Of a DNA stretch of 64,000 bases, positions 1-8,366 are shown one piece after another. Each line of letters opens with the position of its first letter. Position 1 is the first letter of the stretch. Source of the stretch: Bacteroidales bacterium (GTDB lineage Bacteria > Bacteroidota > Bacteroidia > Bacteroidales > M50B96); NCBI GenBank assembly GCA_021740905.1, contig JAIOYV010000025.1:1-64000 (forward strand), given 5' to 3'. The notes beneath the pieces are model-generated. The model searched no databases, was not told the origin of the DNA, and saw only the letters and a list, made by a program, of their open reading frames with translations. Position numbers and translations under genes: made by a program.

Positions 1-364
1 TCGGATGACTTTCTAATTGATTGTGAGACAACCATACAATTCCGGGATTACTTTTAGCAAGAGTCATTCGATGACTTTTTAAAAAGCAAACGATTTCGCC
101 GACCATACTATTTGGCTTATGGAAATTTTAACAAAAAAGACGGGTGCTTGGCGCTTACTACCAAGTGTCGGTGTGACTTTAAGTCACGCCGACACTTTTG
201 CAATTAGGCCGCCCCCGAAATGTTGACCGAACCAAAAGAAATTATATCTTTGGTGAAAACTAATTTGCAACTAAGATGACAGGACTTTTTTCTAAAACTT
301 TTTATAAGCCGGGAACAACAGAGCGAAATAATTAAGATATGCAAAATAAACGCAAGGGTATTTT
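1..364. other. gene-free left edge
   Basis: I see no credible coding sequence. The stretch is AT-rich. It holds one copy of a dispersed hairpin family (163-197), listed separately. The first twelve bases resemble half of the ATCGGATGA hairpin seen whole near 56349, so the window edge may cut such a hairpin. Base composition resembles the two cassette genes that follow more than the addA-like gene, so it may belong to an upstream cassette. Confidence 0.5.
163..197. repeat. dispersed hairpin, family A copy 1
   Basis: Inverted repeat with 17-base arms (AAGTGTCGGTGTGACTT against its complement), one G-T wobble and a one-base loop. Related hairpins lie at 14186-14220 and 56115-56147. All share the GTCGG...CCGAC core and differ by paired changes in the arms. 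Confidence 0.75.
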
Positions 365-490
365 GGATACATTGTTTTATACGAAATCAGCTCCGATTCT
401 TCAGCTAATTATTTTAGGTTAAGCTTATTTTAGTAGCTTTGTATGGAAGTCTCGTAAGCTGACTTCGCATAAAACACATTTACGTTACCG
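365..490 (+). repeat. attC-like site 1 (left boundary of cassette 1)
   Basis: Imperfect palindrome. The left arm around 369-391 (TACATTGTTTTATACGAA) pairs with the right arm at 458-483, around a loop of about 65 bases. The right end carries GTTACCG at 484-490. The 14 bases 484-497 (GTTACCGCCAATTG) are complementary, with one mismatch, to 2062-2075 at the far end of the next gene. That is the relation expected between the start of an inserted integron cassette and the left part of its own attC. The presumed crossover follows G484. The left simple site is not obvious. Confidence 0.5.
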
Positions 491-518
491 CCAATTGAAA
501 AAAACGATACTGCAATAA

Positions 519-2048
519 ATGAGCATTTTTGAAAACATATTTAGAAAGAAGAAAGAAAACGGACAGACAAGTCCGAGCAAGCCGAGATTCTATGCTCCTG
601 ATTTCGATAAGTATGATGAGTTTGGACAAATTGTTACCATATTTGACTATACATTAAATTCTGACTTTGCAGTTGCAAACAAAGCAGGACAAACAATAAA
701 CCGACTTTTTAATTCTGTTCAGGTATTTAAAAACAAACAACTGTACGACACTTTCAGATATTTAAGGATAAATAAAGCTGATATAAAAAAGTTTGACCGA
801 TTTGATAAGGAAATAGAAGTCACTTTATTATGTATAGCTTCAATGAATGGTAATGGATATTCAAGAGAAGAAGCTTTAAACAGATTGATTGAATTACAAA
901 CTCAAAGAACAATTCCATTTATTCTTTTTCGACTTGCAGACTGGGTTACTCCAATTAGGAAAAAGGCTGAAAGTGCAATTCAAAAATTTTTAGTCGCTGA
1001 GAATACGACATATTTCATACAAAACCACAAACTGATTAGTTGGTTATTGCAGGTTCAAAGAGCTGACTTATCTGAACTTTATAATCAAATAATAAATTCA
1101 GTTACTCAAAAACGGCTTACCCCAGAACAACTTAAAGGATTAAATGAGGGTGATAGATTTTTCTATTTTAAATCGCTTGCTAAAACGGGATTAATCGATA
1201 GTGAATTGATTAATCAAATGCAGAACGATAAATACTATTTGATACGGATTTTATTGATTAAGCACTTCGATAAAGTGAACGATATAAAACCTGTACTAAT
1301 AAATCTACTTTCAGATAAATCGCAAAAAGTTAGACAAGGTGCAGTGAATTTGATTGCGAACCAAGAACTTAATGAATATGAAACAGTCCTAAGAGTTTTA
1401 ATCTTTGACGGCTCAACTTCCGTGCGATTTGAAGCAAGACGGTTATTAACTAAAGTATGTGATTGTGATTTTAAAAAAATCTATCAGGAGAGCTTATCAA
1501 AGCAAAAGCAGATTATAGGTTCAATTTTAGGTTTGTCGGAAATTTCAGATAAAAGTGAAATTCCACTTTTTCAAAAATATTTAGATTCAAATAGAGCAAG
1601 GATAAGAACGGCATCACTGATTGGTATTTACAATCTTGATTCTAATTTAGGAACAGAAAAAGCCTATCAAATACTCGAGACCGAAAATCCTGTAAGCACA
1701 AGGAGAGCAGCTGAATCTTTACTTGCAAAACAAGGCATTGATTTTAAAAGACTGAGAAAGCTATATGACCTAACAGATTCGACTGGCAAGAAAATAATCC
1801 TTCGACTGTTTAATCAATTTAGCGGTTGGTCTGTAGCTGGTGATTTCTTAAAAGCATTGACTGATAACGATAAAAAGATTCAATTAATGGCAAGGGTGTT
1901 TCTGGAATCTTGGAATAATTATACAATTAGCCTTGCTACAGGACAAAGTCAAGAGGATAAGGATTATGTTTTGAATTGGTATAAAAAGACTAAAGAAATG
2001 GGAATACAAGTACCTGGAAATATTCCTTTTATATTTGGAGAAAAATAG
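519..2048 (+). CDS. HEAT-repeat protein in cassette-like unit
   Basis: A 509-residue protein with a charged N-terminus (FRKKKENGQ) and no signal peptide or membrane segment, so probably cytoplasmic. From about residue 130 onward it is made of repeated paired helices with HEAT-like spacing, for example near DKSQKVRQGAVNLIAN and GSTSVRFEARRLL. HEAT solenoids usually serve as protein-binding scaffolds; I cannot name a partner. The start lies 34 bases after the inferred cassette boundary (484/485), and the stop lies about 20 bases before the next attC-like palindrome, the compact layout of an integron cassette. AT-rich codon use contrasts with the addA-like gene, which suggests acquired DNA. Function unknown. 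Confidence 0.75.
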   Translation: MSIFENIFRKKKENGQTSPSKPRFYAPDFDKYDEFGQIVTIFDYTLNSDFAVANKAGQTINRLFNSVQVFKNKQLYDTFRYLRINKADIKKFDRFDKEIEVTLLCIASMNGNGYSREEALNRLIELQTQRTIPFILFRLADWVTPIRKKAESAIQKFLVAENTTYFIQNHKLISWLLQVQRADLSELYNQIINSVTQKRLTPEQLKGLNEGDRFFYFKSLAKTGLIDSELINQMQNDKYYLIRILLIKHFDKVNDIKPVLINLLSDKSQKVRQGAVNLIANQELNEYETVLRVLIFDGSTSVRFEARRLLTKVCDCDFKKIYQESLSKQKQIIGSILGLSEISDKSEIPLFQKYLDSNRARIRTASLIGIYNLDSNLGTEKAYQILETENPVSTRRAAESLLAKQGIDFKRLRKLYDLTDSTGKKIILRLFNQFSGWSVAGDFLKALTDNDKKIQLMARVFLESWNNYTISLATGQSQEDKDYVLNWYKKTKEMGIQVPGNIPFIFGEK

Positions 2049-2068
2049 ATAGATGAAGGAACAACTGG

Positions 2069-2200
2069 CGGTAACAATGTGTATAATTCATAAGGGTTTC
2101 AGAGGTTTTCGAGCGTTTTTACCCGCTTCAATTTTAGTTGGTAACTTGACTGGTTTGAAGCCCGCAATCCCTTAAGAAATCATACACGTAACCGTTGTAG
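2069..2200 (+). repeat. attC-like site 2 (between cassettes 1 and 2)
   Basis: An imperfect palindrome of about 130 bases. The left arm GGTAACAATGTGTAT...CATAAGGG pairs with the right arm CCCTTAAGAAATCATACACGT, with extra bases on one side. Left core CGGTAAC (2069-2075) is the complement of GTTACCG at 484-490. Right core is GTTGTAG (2194-2200), with the inferred crossover after G2194. The loop contains GGTTTTCGAGC, which recurs in site 3. Only the AAC/GTT ends match the classical simple-site consensus; the flanking bases do not fit RYYYAAC/GTTRRRY fully. Confidence 0.6.
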
Positions 2201-2315
2201 TGCATTTTGCCGAACCGATTCAGCATGATTACCAGACAGAAAATGGAGATTTAAAAAACACCCTAATAATTGAGTTTATTAAAACATGATTTGAATTTAA
2301 AATGACAAAAAATCA

Positions 2316-2789
2316 ATGAAGACACTTTACAGAAAAGAGAAAATAAAAATGTTCCTACTGGACTATTATTTTGGTTATGGTAAATGGATTACAATATTAA
2401 GATTAATTGGTGGTCCTGGACTTATACTCATTGGACTTGATTTATATAAGAAAGGATTTGATAAATTTTCAGTTGCATATTCTGGATTTTGTCTTTTGTA
2501 TGGTGTTTATATGATTTTCAAACCATATTTATGGGTTTTGTTTAGACTTGACAACTATAAAACAGAAGATATTGAGATAAAGATTAGCGATGATATCATA
2601 TTACTTAAGGACGGCAAGAATGAATCTAAAGTTGGATTTGAAACTTTCAAAAATATCATTGATAAAAAGAGTTATTTTACGTTTGTAATATCAAAATCTC
2701 AAAGATTACGAATACCTAAACGATTGATTGAAACAGAAGAGCAAGAAATTATTAAAAATAGAATAAAAACGCACTACAACACATGGTAG
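2316..2789 (+). CDS. small membrane protein, YcxB-like C-terminus
   Basis: A protein of 157 residues, or 146 if it starts at the internal ATG at 2349 (MFLLDYYFGYG), which is plausible because the first 11 residues are highly charged. Two hydrophobic segments (about residues 25-45 and 53-73) are followed by a soluble domain ending with a pattern like ISKSQRLRIPKRLI, reminiscent of the YcxB-like domain. The role is unknown. It is the only gene of inferred cassette 2 (2195-2899), with a leader of about 120 bases. Its last codons overlap the left arm of attC-like site 3, so the final residues are encoded by the recombination site. Confidence 0.65.
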   Translation: MKTLYRKEKIKMFLLDYYFGYGKWITILRLIGGPGLILIGLDLYKKGFDKFSVAYSGFCLLYGVYMIFKPYLWVLFRLDNYKTEDIEIKISDDIILLKDGKNESKVGFETFKNIIDKKSYFTFVISKSQRLRIPKRLIETEEQEIIKNRIKTHYNTW

Positions 2790-2905
2790 AGTTCATGGGG
2801 TTTTAGCGGTTTTCGAGCATTTTAGGCTCGTAAACAAAGTAGGTGGTAAACTGATAGGAAATAGCTACGAAATCCCGCACGAAACCCTACCATCAACCGT
2901 TGAAC
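2774..2905 (+). repeat. attC-like site 3 (right end of cassette 2)
   Basis: Imperfect palindrome. Left core CTACAAC is at 2774-2780, and the ten bases 2771-2780 (GCACTACAAC) are the exact complement of 2194-2203 (GTTGTAGTGC) at the start of cassette 2. The right core GTTGAAC at 2899-2905 fits GTTRRRY. The arms share ATGGTAG against CTACCAT, and the loop contains GGTTTTCGAGC as in site 2. I see no further palindrome before the stop of the helicase gene at 2950, so the array seems to end here. Confidence 0.6.
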
Positions 2906-2949
2906 TCCTGATCACCCCGGAAACAAATCCATGCATCCAGCTAAAACCC

Positions 2950-5900
2950 TCACACCCCCACCACCTCATCCAAATAATAATACCACAACCAGGCTTCGAT
3001 GTCTTTGTAGCCCATCTGTCTTAACAGGTTTTTGTAATGAGAGACTTGTTTTTTGTGGGCATCCTCTGTTTTGTTTCCGAATTTATAGTCGAGCACGATT
3101 ACTTTTTCGCCCTTTATCATTATCCGGTCGGGTATCTTAATCCGTCCTTCACGCGAGAGGATGGCCTCTTCTGTTTTTATGTCGTACATGCCGGAGAACC
3201 AATCGGCAAAGGGTTGCTGTGATAATTTGCTTTGGATTTCGTTGGAAATCTCACTGGCTTCATCTTTTGAGAGTTTGCCCTGAAACTCCATTTCGCGTAC
3301 AGCGTTTGCAATATCGCTTTGCGAATGGATTTTTGAAAATAGTTCGTGGAGGAGAAGCCCGGTGTTTTTGGCCTTTGTTTTATCGCCTTCGATATCGGCA
3401 AAAAAATCGGTCGAGTTCAGTCGCAACTGAATACGCCCCGACACCGGCAAGGAGGGATATTGGCAATCCATAAAGTCTTTTTTGTCGGGCAATTTTGGAT
3501 GCACCGTAGGTATTTCGCCAATGCTGAGTGCGTGTTCATCCTGATTCAAAAAAACGGGTAAGTTGAAAAATTTTGCGTCCCTGCCTTCCGTCGCATTTTC
3601 ATCCAACCGGGGCGTGTTGATGGTGGCATAAAGCAGTGACGAAACCGTTTTGATATCCGGTTTTGCAGGCAATTCAGAAAAACTGATCAGCACCTCGCGG
3701 GCACGGGTAAAGGCTACATACAGCAAATTGATGTTGTCGATGTACGAGTGCAGTTTCTCGTGGTAATATTCCTTGCTGAAAAATGATTTTTCGAGTTTGC
3801 CCGAATATTTTATGGGCACACAAGGCAAACTGTCGAACGGGCTTTTTTCGGGTTTGCACCACAGGATATTCCCTTTGGTTGGCCCGGGGTCCAAAGCCCA
3901 GGTGCAAAACGGAATCATCACCACTTTAAATTCAAGCCCCTTTGCCTTGTGGATGGTAAGCAAGCGGATGGCATCCTGCTCCTGGTTCAACGACACCGTT
4001 TTGTTGATGCCCTGTTCCTCCCACCAGTCGATGAAACCCCTGATGCCAGCCGTTTCCCGTTGCGCAAAATCAAACACCAAATCCTGGAAGGCAAATAAAT
4101 AAGGGAGGTTTTTTTTATCGTGGTTCAAGCGAAAAATCCGGATTATCGATTCGGTAATGGCAAACAGCGACAGCTTTTTCAATGCCTCAAGCCCCTTTGT
4201 GAATTCTTCGGGCAGGCTGTCGTCAATATTTCCAGCATGGGGGAACTTCGTGTTTTTTGCATCGGCAGTTTCTTTTTCAAGAAGTAAATTATAGTAGGCA
4301 ACCTGTGTTTTGTAAAGGGCCTCGTTGGGCGCAATAAAGTATTTTAGCACAGCAATTATAAGGGATACGGCCAGGGAGCTTTTCACAAACAACGATTCGT
4401 CCGAGATGAAACTATAGTTGCAGTTTGGCTGGGCCTGCTCCGAGTTTTTGCGGTCGAACAAATAGTCGGCAATTTTCTTGCCCTCTGCCTTCGACCTTAC
4501 CAGGATGGCAATGTCCCTTGCTCCATATCCTATTTCTTGCAATTGTTCGATATTGTGAGCCACGGACTCCAGTGCCCTTTCTTCAAATTCTTTGCTATCG
4601 AAAAAATGGCAACTTATTTTCCCTCCCGAAGAATTATCATCCATGCCCTTGCCGGGATGCGACTGAACGGCATCCGCGTAGGCATCGACAATGGCTGTGG
4701 AAAATGGGAAGCCGTCGTTTGAGGTGGCCGGGCCATCGAATGAGGCGTTGAATTCTTGCTGAAGGATATATGGCGCAGCCGAAAATATAGTATTGTTGAA
4801 ACCTACAATGTTGGGGCAACTGCGCCAGTTGTAATCAAAACTCTCTTTTTGCACCCCCATGTTTTGAAAATCCTTTTCGAGCTGCATGGCCAGGAGTTTC
4901 CAATCGCCGTTTCGCCAGCGGTAAATGGACTGCTTCACGTCGCCTACAACCAGGCTGGTGTTGTTTTCGCTCAGGCTGTTGGCCACCAGGGGCTTGAAAT
5001 TCTCCCACTGCATCCGCGAAGTGTCCTGGAACTCGTCGATCATGAAGTGCTTGAAGTAGGTGCCAATTTTTTCGTACACAAAGGGGGCATCGCTTCCGGC
5101 AATTATCAGGTTCAGCAATTGGGCCGAATCGGCCAGCATAAACAGGTTTTTGTCCTGCGTGTATTGTTTTACTTTCTCGTTCAGCTCGGTGAGGATGCCC
5201 AACACATATAAGTTTTCGCGTACCCGGGTAGCCGTGTTGTAAGCTTCGATATGTTCATCATAAAAAGTGATGGCCTCCGATAGTATCCGGTTTAGGCCTG
5301 CATGGTAGGCCGAAATTATGTCGTGTTCTTTTGCCGATTTTTTTTTGTACCATTGCCCTGGCTCGTCGATGGCATTTCGAGGCCGGGAGCCCGGTTCTTT
5401 AAATTCATCGCTAATCTTTGCCAGATAACCGGCCACTCCGCCCGTTCCATAGGAGAAATCTTCCACTTCGAGGGAATGTGACTGGATTATCTTTATGGCT
5501 TCTTCGCCAAACGAAGAATAACTTTTTTCGGTGTCCTTTACCAGCGTGCTGATGGTAAGCATGTACTTGTTCAGGAACTCTTTGTCGGTAAGGATTTTTG
5601 AAATGGACACCTCGAAATACCGATAGTCTTCCTTAAAAATCTCCTTGCCCAGTGCGTTGATGTCGTTGCCCAGCCGCCAGCTTTTGCCACTCTCTATTTT
5701 TTCTTCGGTGAAGTTGAGCAACCACTTTTTCAAAACCGGGTGTTCGTCAAGGTTGTCGAGTAGTTCGTCGGCCCCCAATTGCAGGATCCGGTTTTGGTCG
5801 AGTTCGAGGGTGAAGGAAGCAAAGATGCCCAGTTCGCGGATAAACGACCGGATGATCCGTTGAAAAAAGCTGTCGATGGTTTCGATGGAAAAACGGGAGT

Positions 5901-6195
5901 AGTCGTGCAGGATAAGTTTTAATAATCGGTCGGCCCGTTCTTTTACCTCGGAAGATGATAAGCTAAAATCATCCATCAGAAAAGAAAGATAGGATGATCC
6001 CCTGCCATTGGCCAGGTTATAAAGCTCGCTCAAGATGCGGCTTTTCATTTCCTCTGTAGCCTTGTTGGTAAAAGTAACTGCCAGGATGTGCTTGTAATTC
6101 ATGGCATCCTCGAAAAGAAGCTGGATGTATTCGCGTGTTATCCTGTATGTTTTTCCCGATCCGGCCGAGGCCCTGAGGATTTTTATTTCTGACAT
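2950..6195 (-). CDS. addA: UvrD/AddA-type ATP-dependent helicase-nuclease
   Basis: A 1081-residue superfamily 1 helicase with a C-terminal PD-(D/E)XK nuclease, the layout of AddA/RecB in double-strand-break end resection. Visible motifs in order are Walker A ASAGSGKT (residues 10-17), VTFTNKATEEMKSRI, the Walker B motif DEFQDTSRMQW, GDVKQSIYRWRNGD, NWRSCPNIVGF, LTIHKAKGLEFKVV and LLYVAFTRAREVL. Near the C-terminus, LLLHELFSKI and VLDYKFG supply nuclease residues. The start is supported by MSEIKILRASAGSGKT placing the P-loop where expected. The partner AddB-like gene is not adjacent but at 37670-40624. A TAnnTTTG-type box on the minus strand (6230-6237) lies just upstream. Confidence 0.88.
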   Translation of the reverse strand: MSEIKILRASAGSGKTYRITREYIQLLFEDAMNYKHILAVTFTNKATEEMKSRILSELYNLANGRGSSYLSFLMDDFSLSSSEVKERADRLLKLILHDYSRFSIETIDSFFQRIIRSFIRELGIFASFTLELDQNRILQLGADELLDNLDEHPVLKKWLLNFTEEKIESGKSWRLGNDINALGKEIFKEDYRYFEVSISKILTDKEFLNKYMLTISTLVKDTEKSYSSFGEEAIKIIQSHSLEVEDFSYGTGGVAGYLAKISDEFKEPGSRPRNAIDEPGQWYKKKSAKEHDIISAYHAGLNRILSEAITFYDEHIEAYNTATRVRENLYVLGILTELNEKVKQYTQDKNLFMLADSAQLLNLIIAGSDAPFVYEKIGTYFKHFMIDEFQDTSRMQWENFKPLVANSLSENNTSLVVGDVKQSIYRWRNGDWKLLAMQLEKDFQNMGVQKESFDYNWRSCPNIVGFNNTIFSAAPYILQQEFNASFDGPATSNDGFPFSTAIVDAYADAVQSHPGKGMDDNSSGGKISCHFFDSKEFEERALESVAHNIEQLQEIGYGARDIAILVRSKAEGKKIADYLFDRKNSEQAQPNCNYSFISDESLFVKSSLAVSLIIAVLKYFIAPNEALYKTQVAYYNLLLEKETADAKNTKFPHAGNIDDSLPEEFTKGLEALKKLSLFAITESIIRIFRLNHDKKNLPYLFAFQDLVFDFAQRETAGIRGFIDWWEEQGINKTVSLNQEQDAIRLLTIHKAKGLEFKVVMIPFCTWALDPGPTKGNILWCKPEKSPFDSLPCVPIKYSGKLEKSFFSKEYYHEKLHSYIDNINLLYVAFTRAREVLISFSELPAKPDIKTVSSLLYATINTPRLDENATEGRDAKFFNLPVFLNQDEHALSIGEIPTVHPKLPDKKDFMDCQYPSLPVSGRIQLRLNSTDFFADIEGDKTKAKNTGLLLHELFSKIHSQSDIANAVREMEFQGKLSKDEASEISNEIQSKLSQQPFADWFSGMYDIKTEEAILSREGRIKIPDRIMIKGEKVIVLDYKFGNKTEDAHKKQVSHYKNLLRQMGYKDIEAWLWYYYLDEVVGV

Positions 6196-6229
6196 AGTGG
6201 TTGTTCCATATTTCGTTTTAAGCCATTTT

Positions 6230-6237
6230 CAAAAGTA
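6230..6237 (-). promoter_or_regulatory. -7 box (TACTTTTG) upstream of addA-like gene
   Basis: CAAAAGTA on the plus strand reads TACTTTTG on the minus strand, matching the Bacteroidota -7 consensus TAnnTTTG, about 35 bases upstream of the start. I found no good -33 TTTG partner, so this rests on one element. Confidence 0.4.
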
Positions 6238-6338
6238 AGGATTATTTGGGGATTGGAAATTAGAAAGTTGAAATTGGAAATTTGGCGAGCCCTCAGTTTC
6301 CAGTCTTCAGTCTTCAGTCTGTAGTCCTGTAGGTAACC

Positions 6339-6366
6339 GTAAAGACGCGATTAATCGCGTCTCTAC
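6339..6366. repeat. GAGACG palindrome, family B copy 1
   Basis: Two 14-base arms (GTAAAGACGCGATT and its near complement) with one mismatch and no loop. Related copies lie at 12209-12235, 62793-62813, 62864-62884 and 63035-63064. Confidence 0.75.
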
Positions 6367-6559
6367 CATCCAGCATCCAGTCGCAGCCAAGCTAAGATCC
6401 CGAGAGGTGGGAACGGGGCAACCAGCAACCAGCAGCCAGTTTCCTCCTGTGAATATTTCCTGAAAACTTCGGCTTGAAAAGTTCGGAATGTTTCAATATC
6501 TTTATTGCCGTTTGAAAAGTTGATAATTTTAGAATAAAAATAATTAAACATCAGGGATT

Positions 6560-6973
6560 ATGAGAACTTACATTGCTTTCGTTTTAGTCGTATTTTTGGG
6601 ATTGAGCTGCAACGTGTCGTGGGCACAAGAAGATACCGACCCTATGTCGAAATTGCTGCCTGGGACTATATTGACACTCAAAGAAGACCACTATGTTAAA
6701 TCGATGGTTGGGGTAATAGAGATTGAATCCGACAGCGAAAACTATAAAATATTTAATATTGTTTTCGATTCGAAAGATAAAGAACGTATGATGCGCAAGG
6801 GCACTCAGTTTGTTGTTAAAGAAATAGAGGTTGGTGCCGGTTTCCTGAAAATTCACATAAAAAATAAGGTGAATTATGTCTATTTCGGGAAGGTGATTGA
6901 CTTAAAGCAGCTAAAGATTTCCTCGCTCCGGAAAGTCTTCGATATTCAATTTCCTTCTATTGAGGATTTTTAG
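6560..6973 (+). CDS. secreted hypothetical protein, 137 aa
   Basis: The N-terminus MRTYIAFVLVVFLGLSCNVSWAQ is a signal peptide, probably cleaved after WAQ, so the product is periplasmic or surface exposed. The mature part of about 115 residues looks like a small beta-rich domain (TILTLKEDHYVKSMVGVIE). I do not recognise a family. The Cys in GLSCNVS could be read as a lipobox, but the downstream A-Q cleavage pattern fits better. It stands alone, divergent from the helicase gene, with the next gene pointing back towards it. Confidence 0.6.
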   Translation: MRTYIAFVLVVFLGLSCNVSWAQEDTDPMSKLLPGTILTLKEDHYVKSMVGVIEIESDSENYKIFNIVFDSKDKERMMRKGTQFVVKEIEVGAGFLKIHIKNKVNYVYFGKVIDLKQLKISSLRKVFDIQFPSIEDF

Positions 6974-7195
6974 GAAGAAAAACTAAGGGGCAGAAATAAC
7001 TTTATTTTTTCTTAAACCGTAATAGCCCTGTATTTCAGAACGTAGTGAGGATATTCTTTAAATATCTTGCCCGCATTTTCAGGCGATGACAAAAGCCTGA
7101 TATTTCGATCATGTAGGCAAAGAAATGAATGTTGTCGAAATAAGGTTCATTCAAAATTATTGAAACCAGGAAATTGGTTTTAAGATTTCTTTACC

Positions 7196-8092
7196 CTACC
7201 TCAGCGTAAACTCACTTTCACCTATCAATTTACCATCTAAGAAAATATCAACAGCATAAGTGCCCTCTATCAGTTCACCCTTATTGTCGTAAAAAATGCA
7301 TGCATCGTTTGTAATCATGTTGTTGTATTCAACCACGCGGGTGGCCGAATAAACTATTTCTTTTTCCTCGAACAAAAACAGGTTGTTCTCAGATTCGGTC
7401 AACACTAATTCGTCGGGGCGGGCAATGCGCACGTAAATAGTTTTGTCGCCGCTTGGGGCAATAGCATTGTCGGGTAGGTTAAAACAAATCTTGATTTTTT
7501 CTACACGTTTCGCCGATTTTGTTTCGCGGTCGCGCTTTCGGAGGGTCTCAACTACAATGTCCTTGGCCTTTAAGGAAGAGGCAAGTTCAATTTGGCCTTC
7601 AAGCTCCTTGGCCATCGACTGCAATTGTTCATTGGTATTTCTCTCTTTCTTGAATTTCTCTTTTACTTCTTTGTTTTCGGCAATAAGTATCTGGTTTCGT
7701 GTGTTCAACGAATCAATTTGCACGATATAATCTTTCATTATCGTACGCATGGTATTCACCTCTTTTTTGTAAGTGCGAATCTCAAAATTCTTATTGTTGA
7801 TGCTATTCAAAAGGCTTATGATTTTTTCCTTTTGCTCTTCACGAAAAAGGATAAGGCTGTCGTTGTCTGTTTTAATCGAATCGTACTGAGCATACATTGT
7901 ATTCAGTTCGGCCTTTATTTCTGCCTTCTCCTGGGTGGTTTTTATCACCTCGGCAATCTTTACTTCAGTTTCGTCGACCTGCTTTTTGTACAGATAGCTG
8001 ATAATGCCAATTACTATTATCAAAACAGCAATTATAGATAGGTAAAGAACCTTTATTTTTTTTCCATTTTCAATTTCCCCTTGCTGTGCCAT
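7196..8092 (-). CDS. membrane-anchored coiled-coil protein
   Basis: 298 residues. A short cytoplasmic tail (MAQQGEIENGKKIK) is followed by one transmembrane helix (about residues 14-33), then a long heptad-rich coiled coil (about 36-195) full of E, K, N and Q, then a compact C-terminal domain of about 100 residues beginning near KICFNLPDNAIAPSGDKTI. It is probably an inner-membrane protein with a periplasmic stalk and beta-rich head. Similar Bacteroidota proteins are often mislabelled as chromosome segregation proteins; nothing here supports that. A TACTTTTG box (8129-8136, minus strand) precedes it. Confidence 0.7.
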   Translation of the reverse strand: MAQQGEIENGKKIKVLYLSIIAVLIIVIGIISYLYKKQVDETEVKIAEVIKTTQEKAEIKAELNTMYAQYDSIKTDNDSLILFREEQKEKIISLLNSINNKNFEIRTYKKEVNTMRTIMKDYIVQIDSLNTRNQILIAENKEVKEKFKKERNTNEQLQSMAKELEGQIELASSLKAKDIVVETLRKRDRETKSAKRVEKIKICFNLPDNAIAPSGDKTIYVRIARPDELVLTESENNLFLFEEKEIVYSATRVVEYNNMITNDACIFYDNKGELIEGTYAVDIFLDGKLIGESEFTLR

Positions 8093-8128
8093 ACCTTTTT
8101 ATTTATTTCGTTCATGCTTAAAACTTTG

Positions 8129-8136
8129 CAAAAGTA
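8129..8136 (-). promoter_or_regulatory. -7 box upstream of coiled-coil gene
   Basis: CAAAAGTA on the plus strand reads TACTTTTG on the coding strand, about 37 bases before the start. It matches TAnnTTTG; the -33 element was not resolved. Confidence 0.4.
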
Positions 8137-8366
8137 TATATTATTTTCCGAGCATGGATTTATTTATTGGATTGGAGAATGCCAATATCCTCTTTCATAA
8201 AGGGGAATTGTTTTTCAATTTTATTTCGAAGTTCATAAGTTTTCCAGGTGTTTGTAAGTGCTATCTTTTTTTAATTTCAGAGGCACTTAGACTACATAGT
8301 TTCACTAAAGTGTTGGATATTGGGGAAAGGACACTTCCTTCTGAAAGCAAGTGGGAATGTGACTTA

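Larger units (their letters stand above)
6196..6559. other. intergenic repeats between divergent genes
   Basis: No gene seen. It contains short runs of degenerate repeats (TCTTCAGTCTTCAGTC at about 6304-6320, and CCAGCAACCAGCAGCCAG at about 6422-6439), plus the palindrome at 6339-6366. The CCAGCAA-type run is the reverse complement of a similar run near 12000, so it is a dispersed element. The minus-strand promoter box of the helicase gene is at its left end. Confidence 0.6.

Noticed and set aside
2931-5242. Numerous plus-strand frames opposite the addA-like gene
   Set aside because: They are shadows of a well-supported 1081-residue helicase with all motifs intact.
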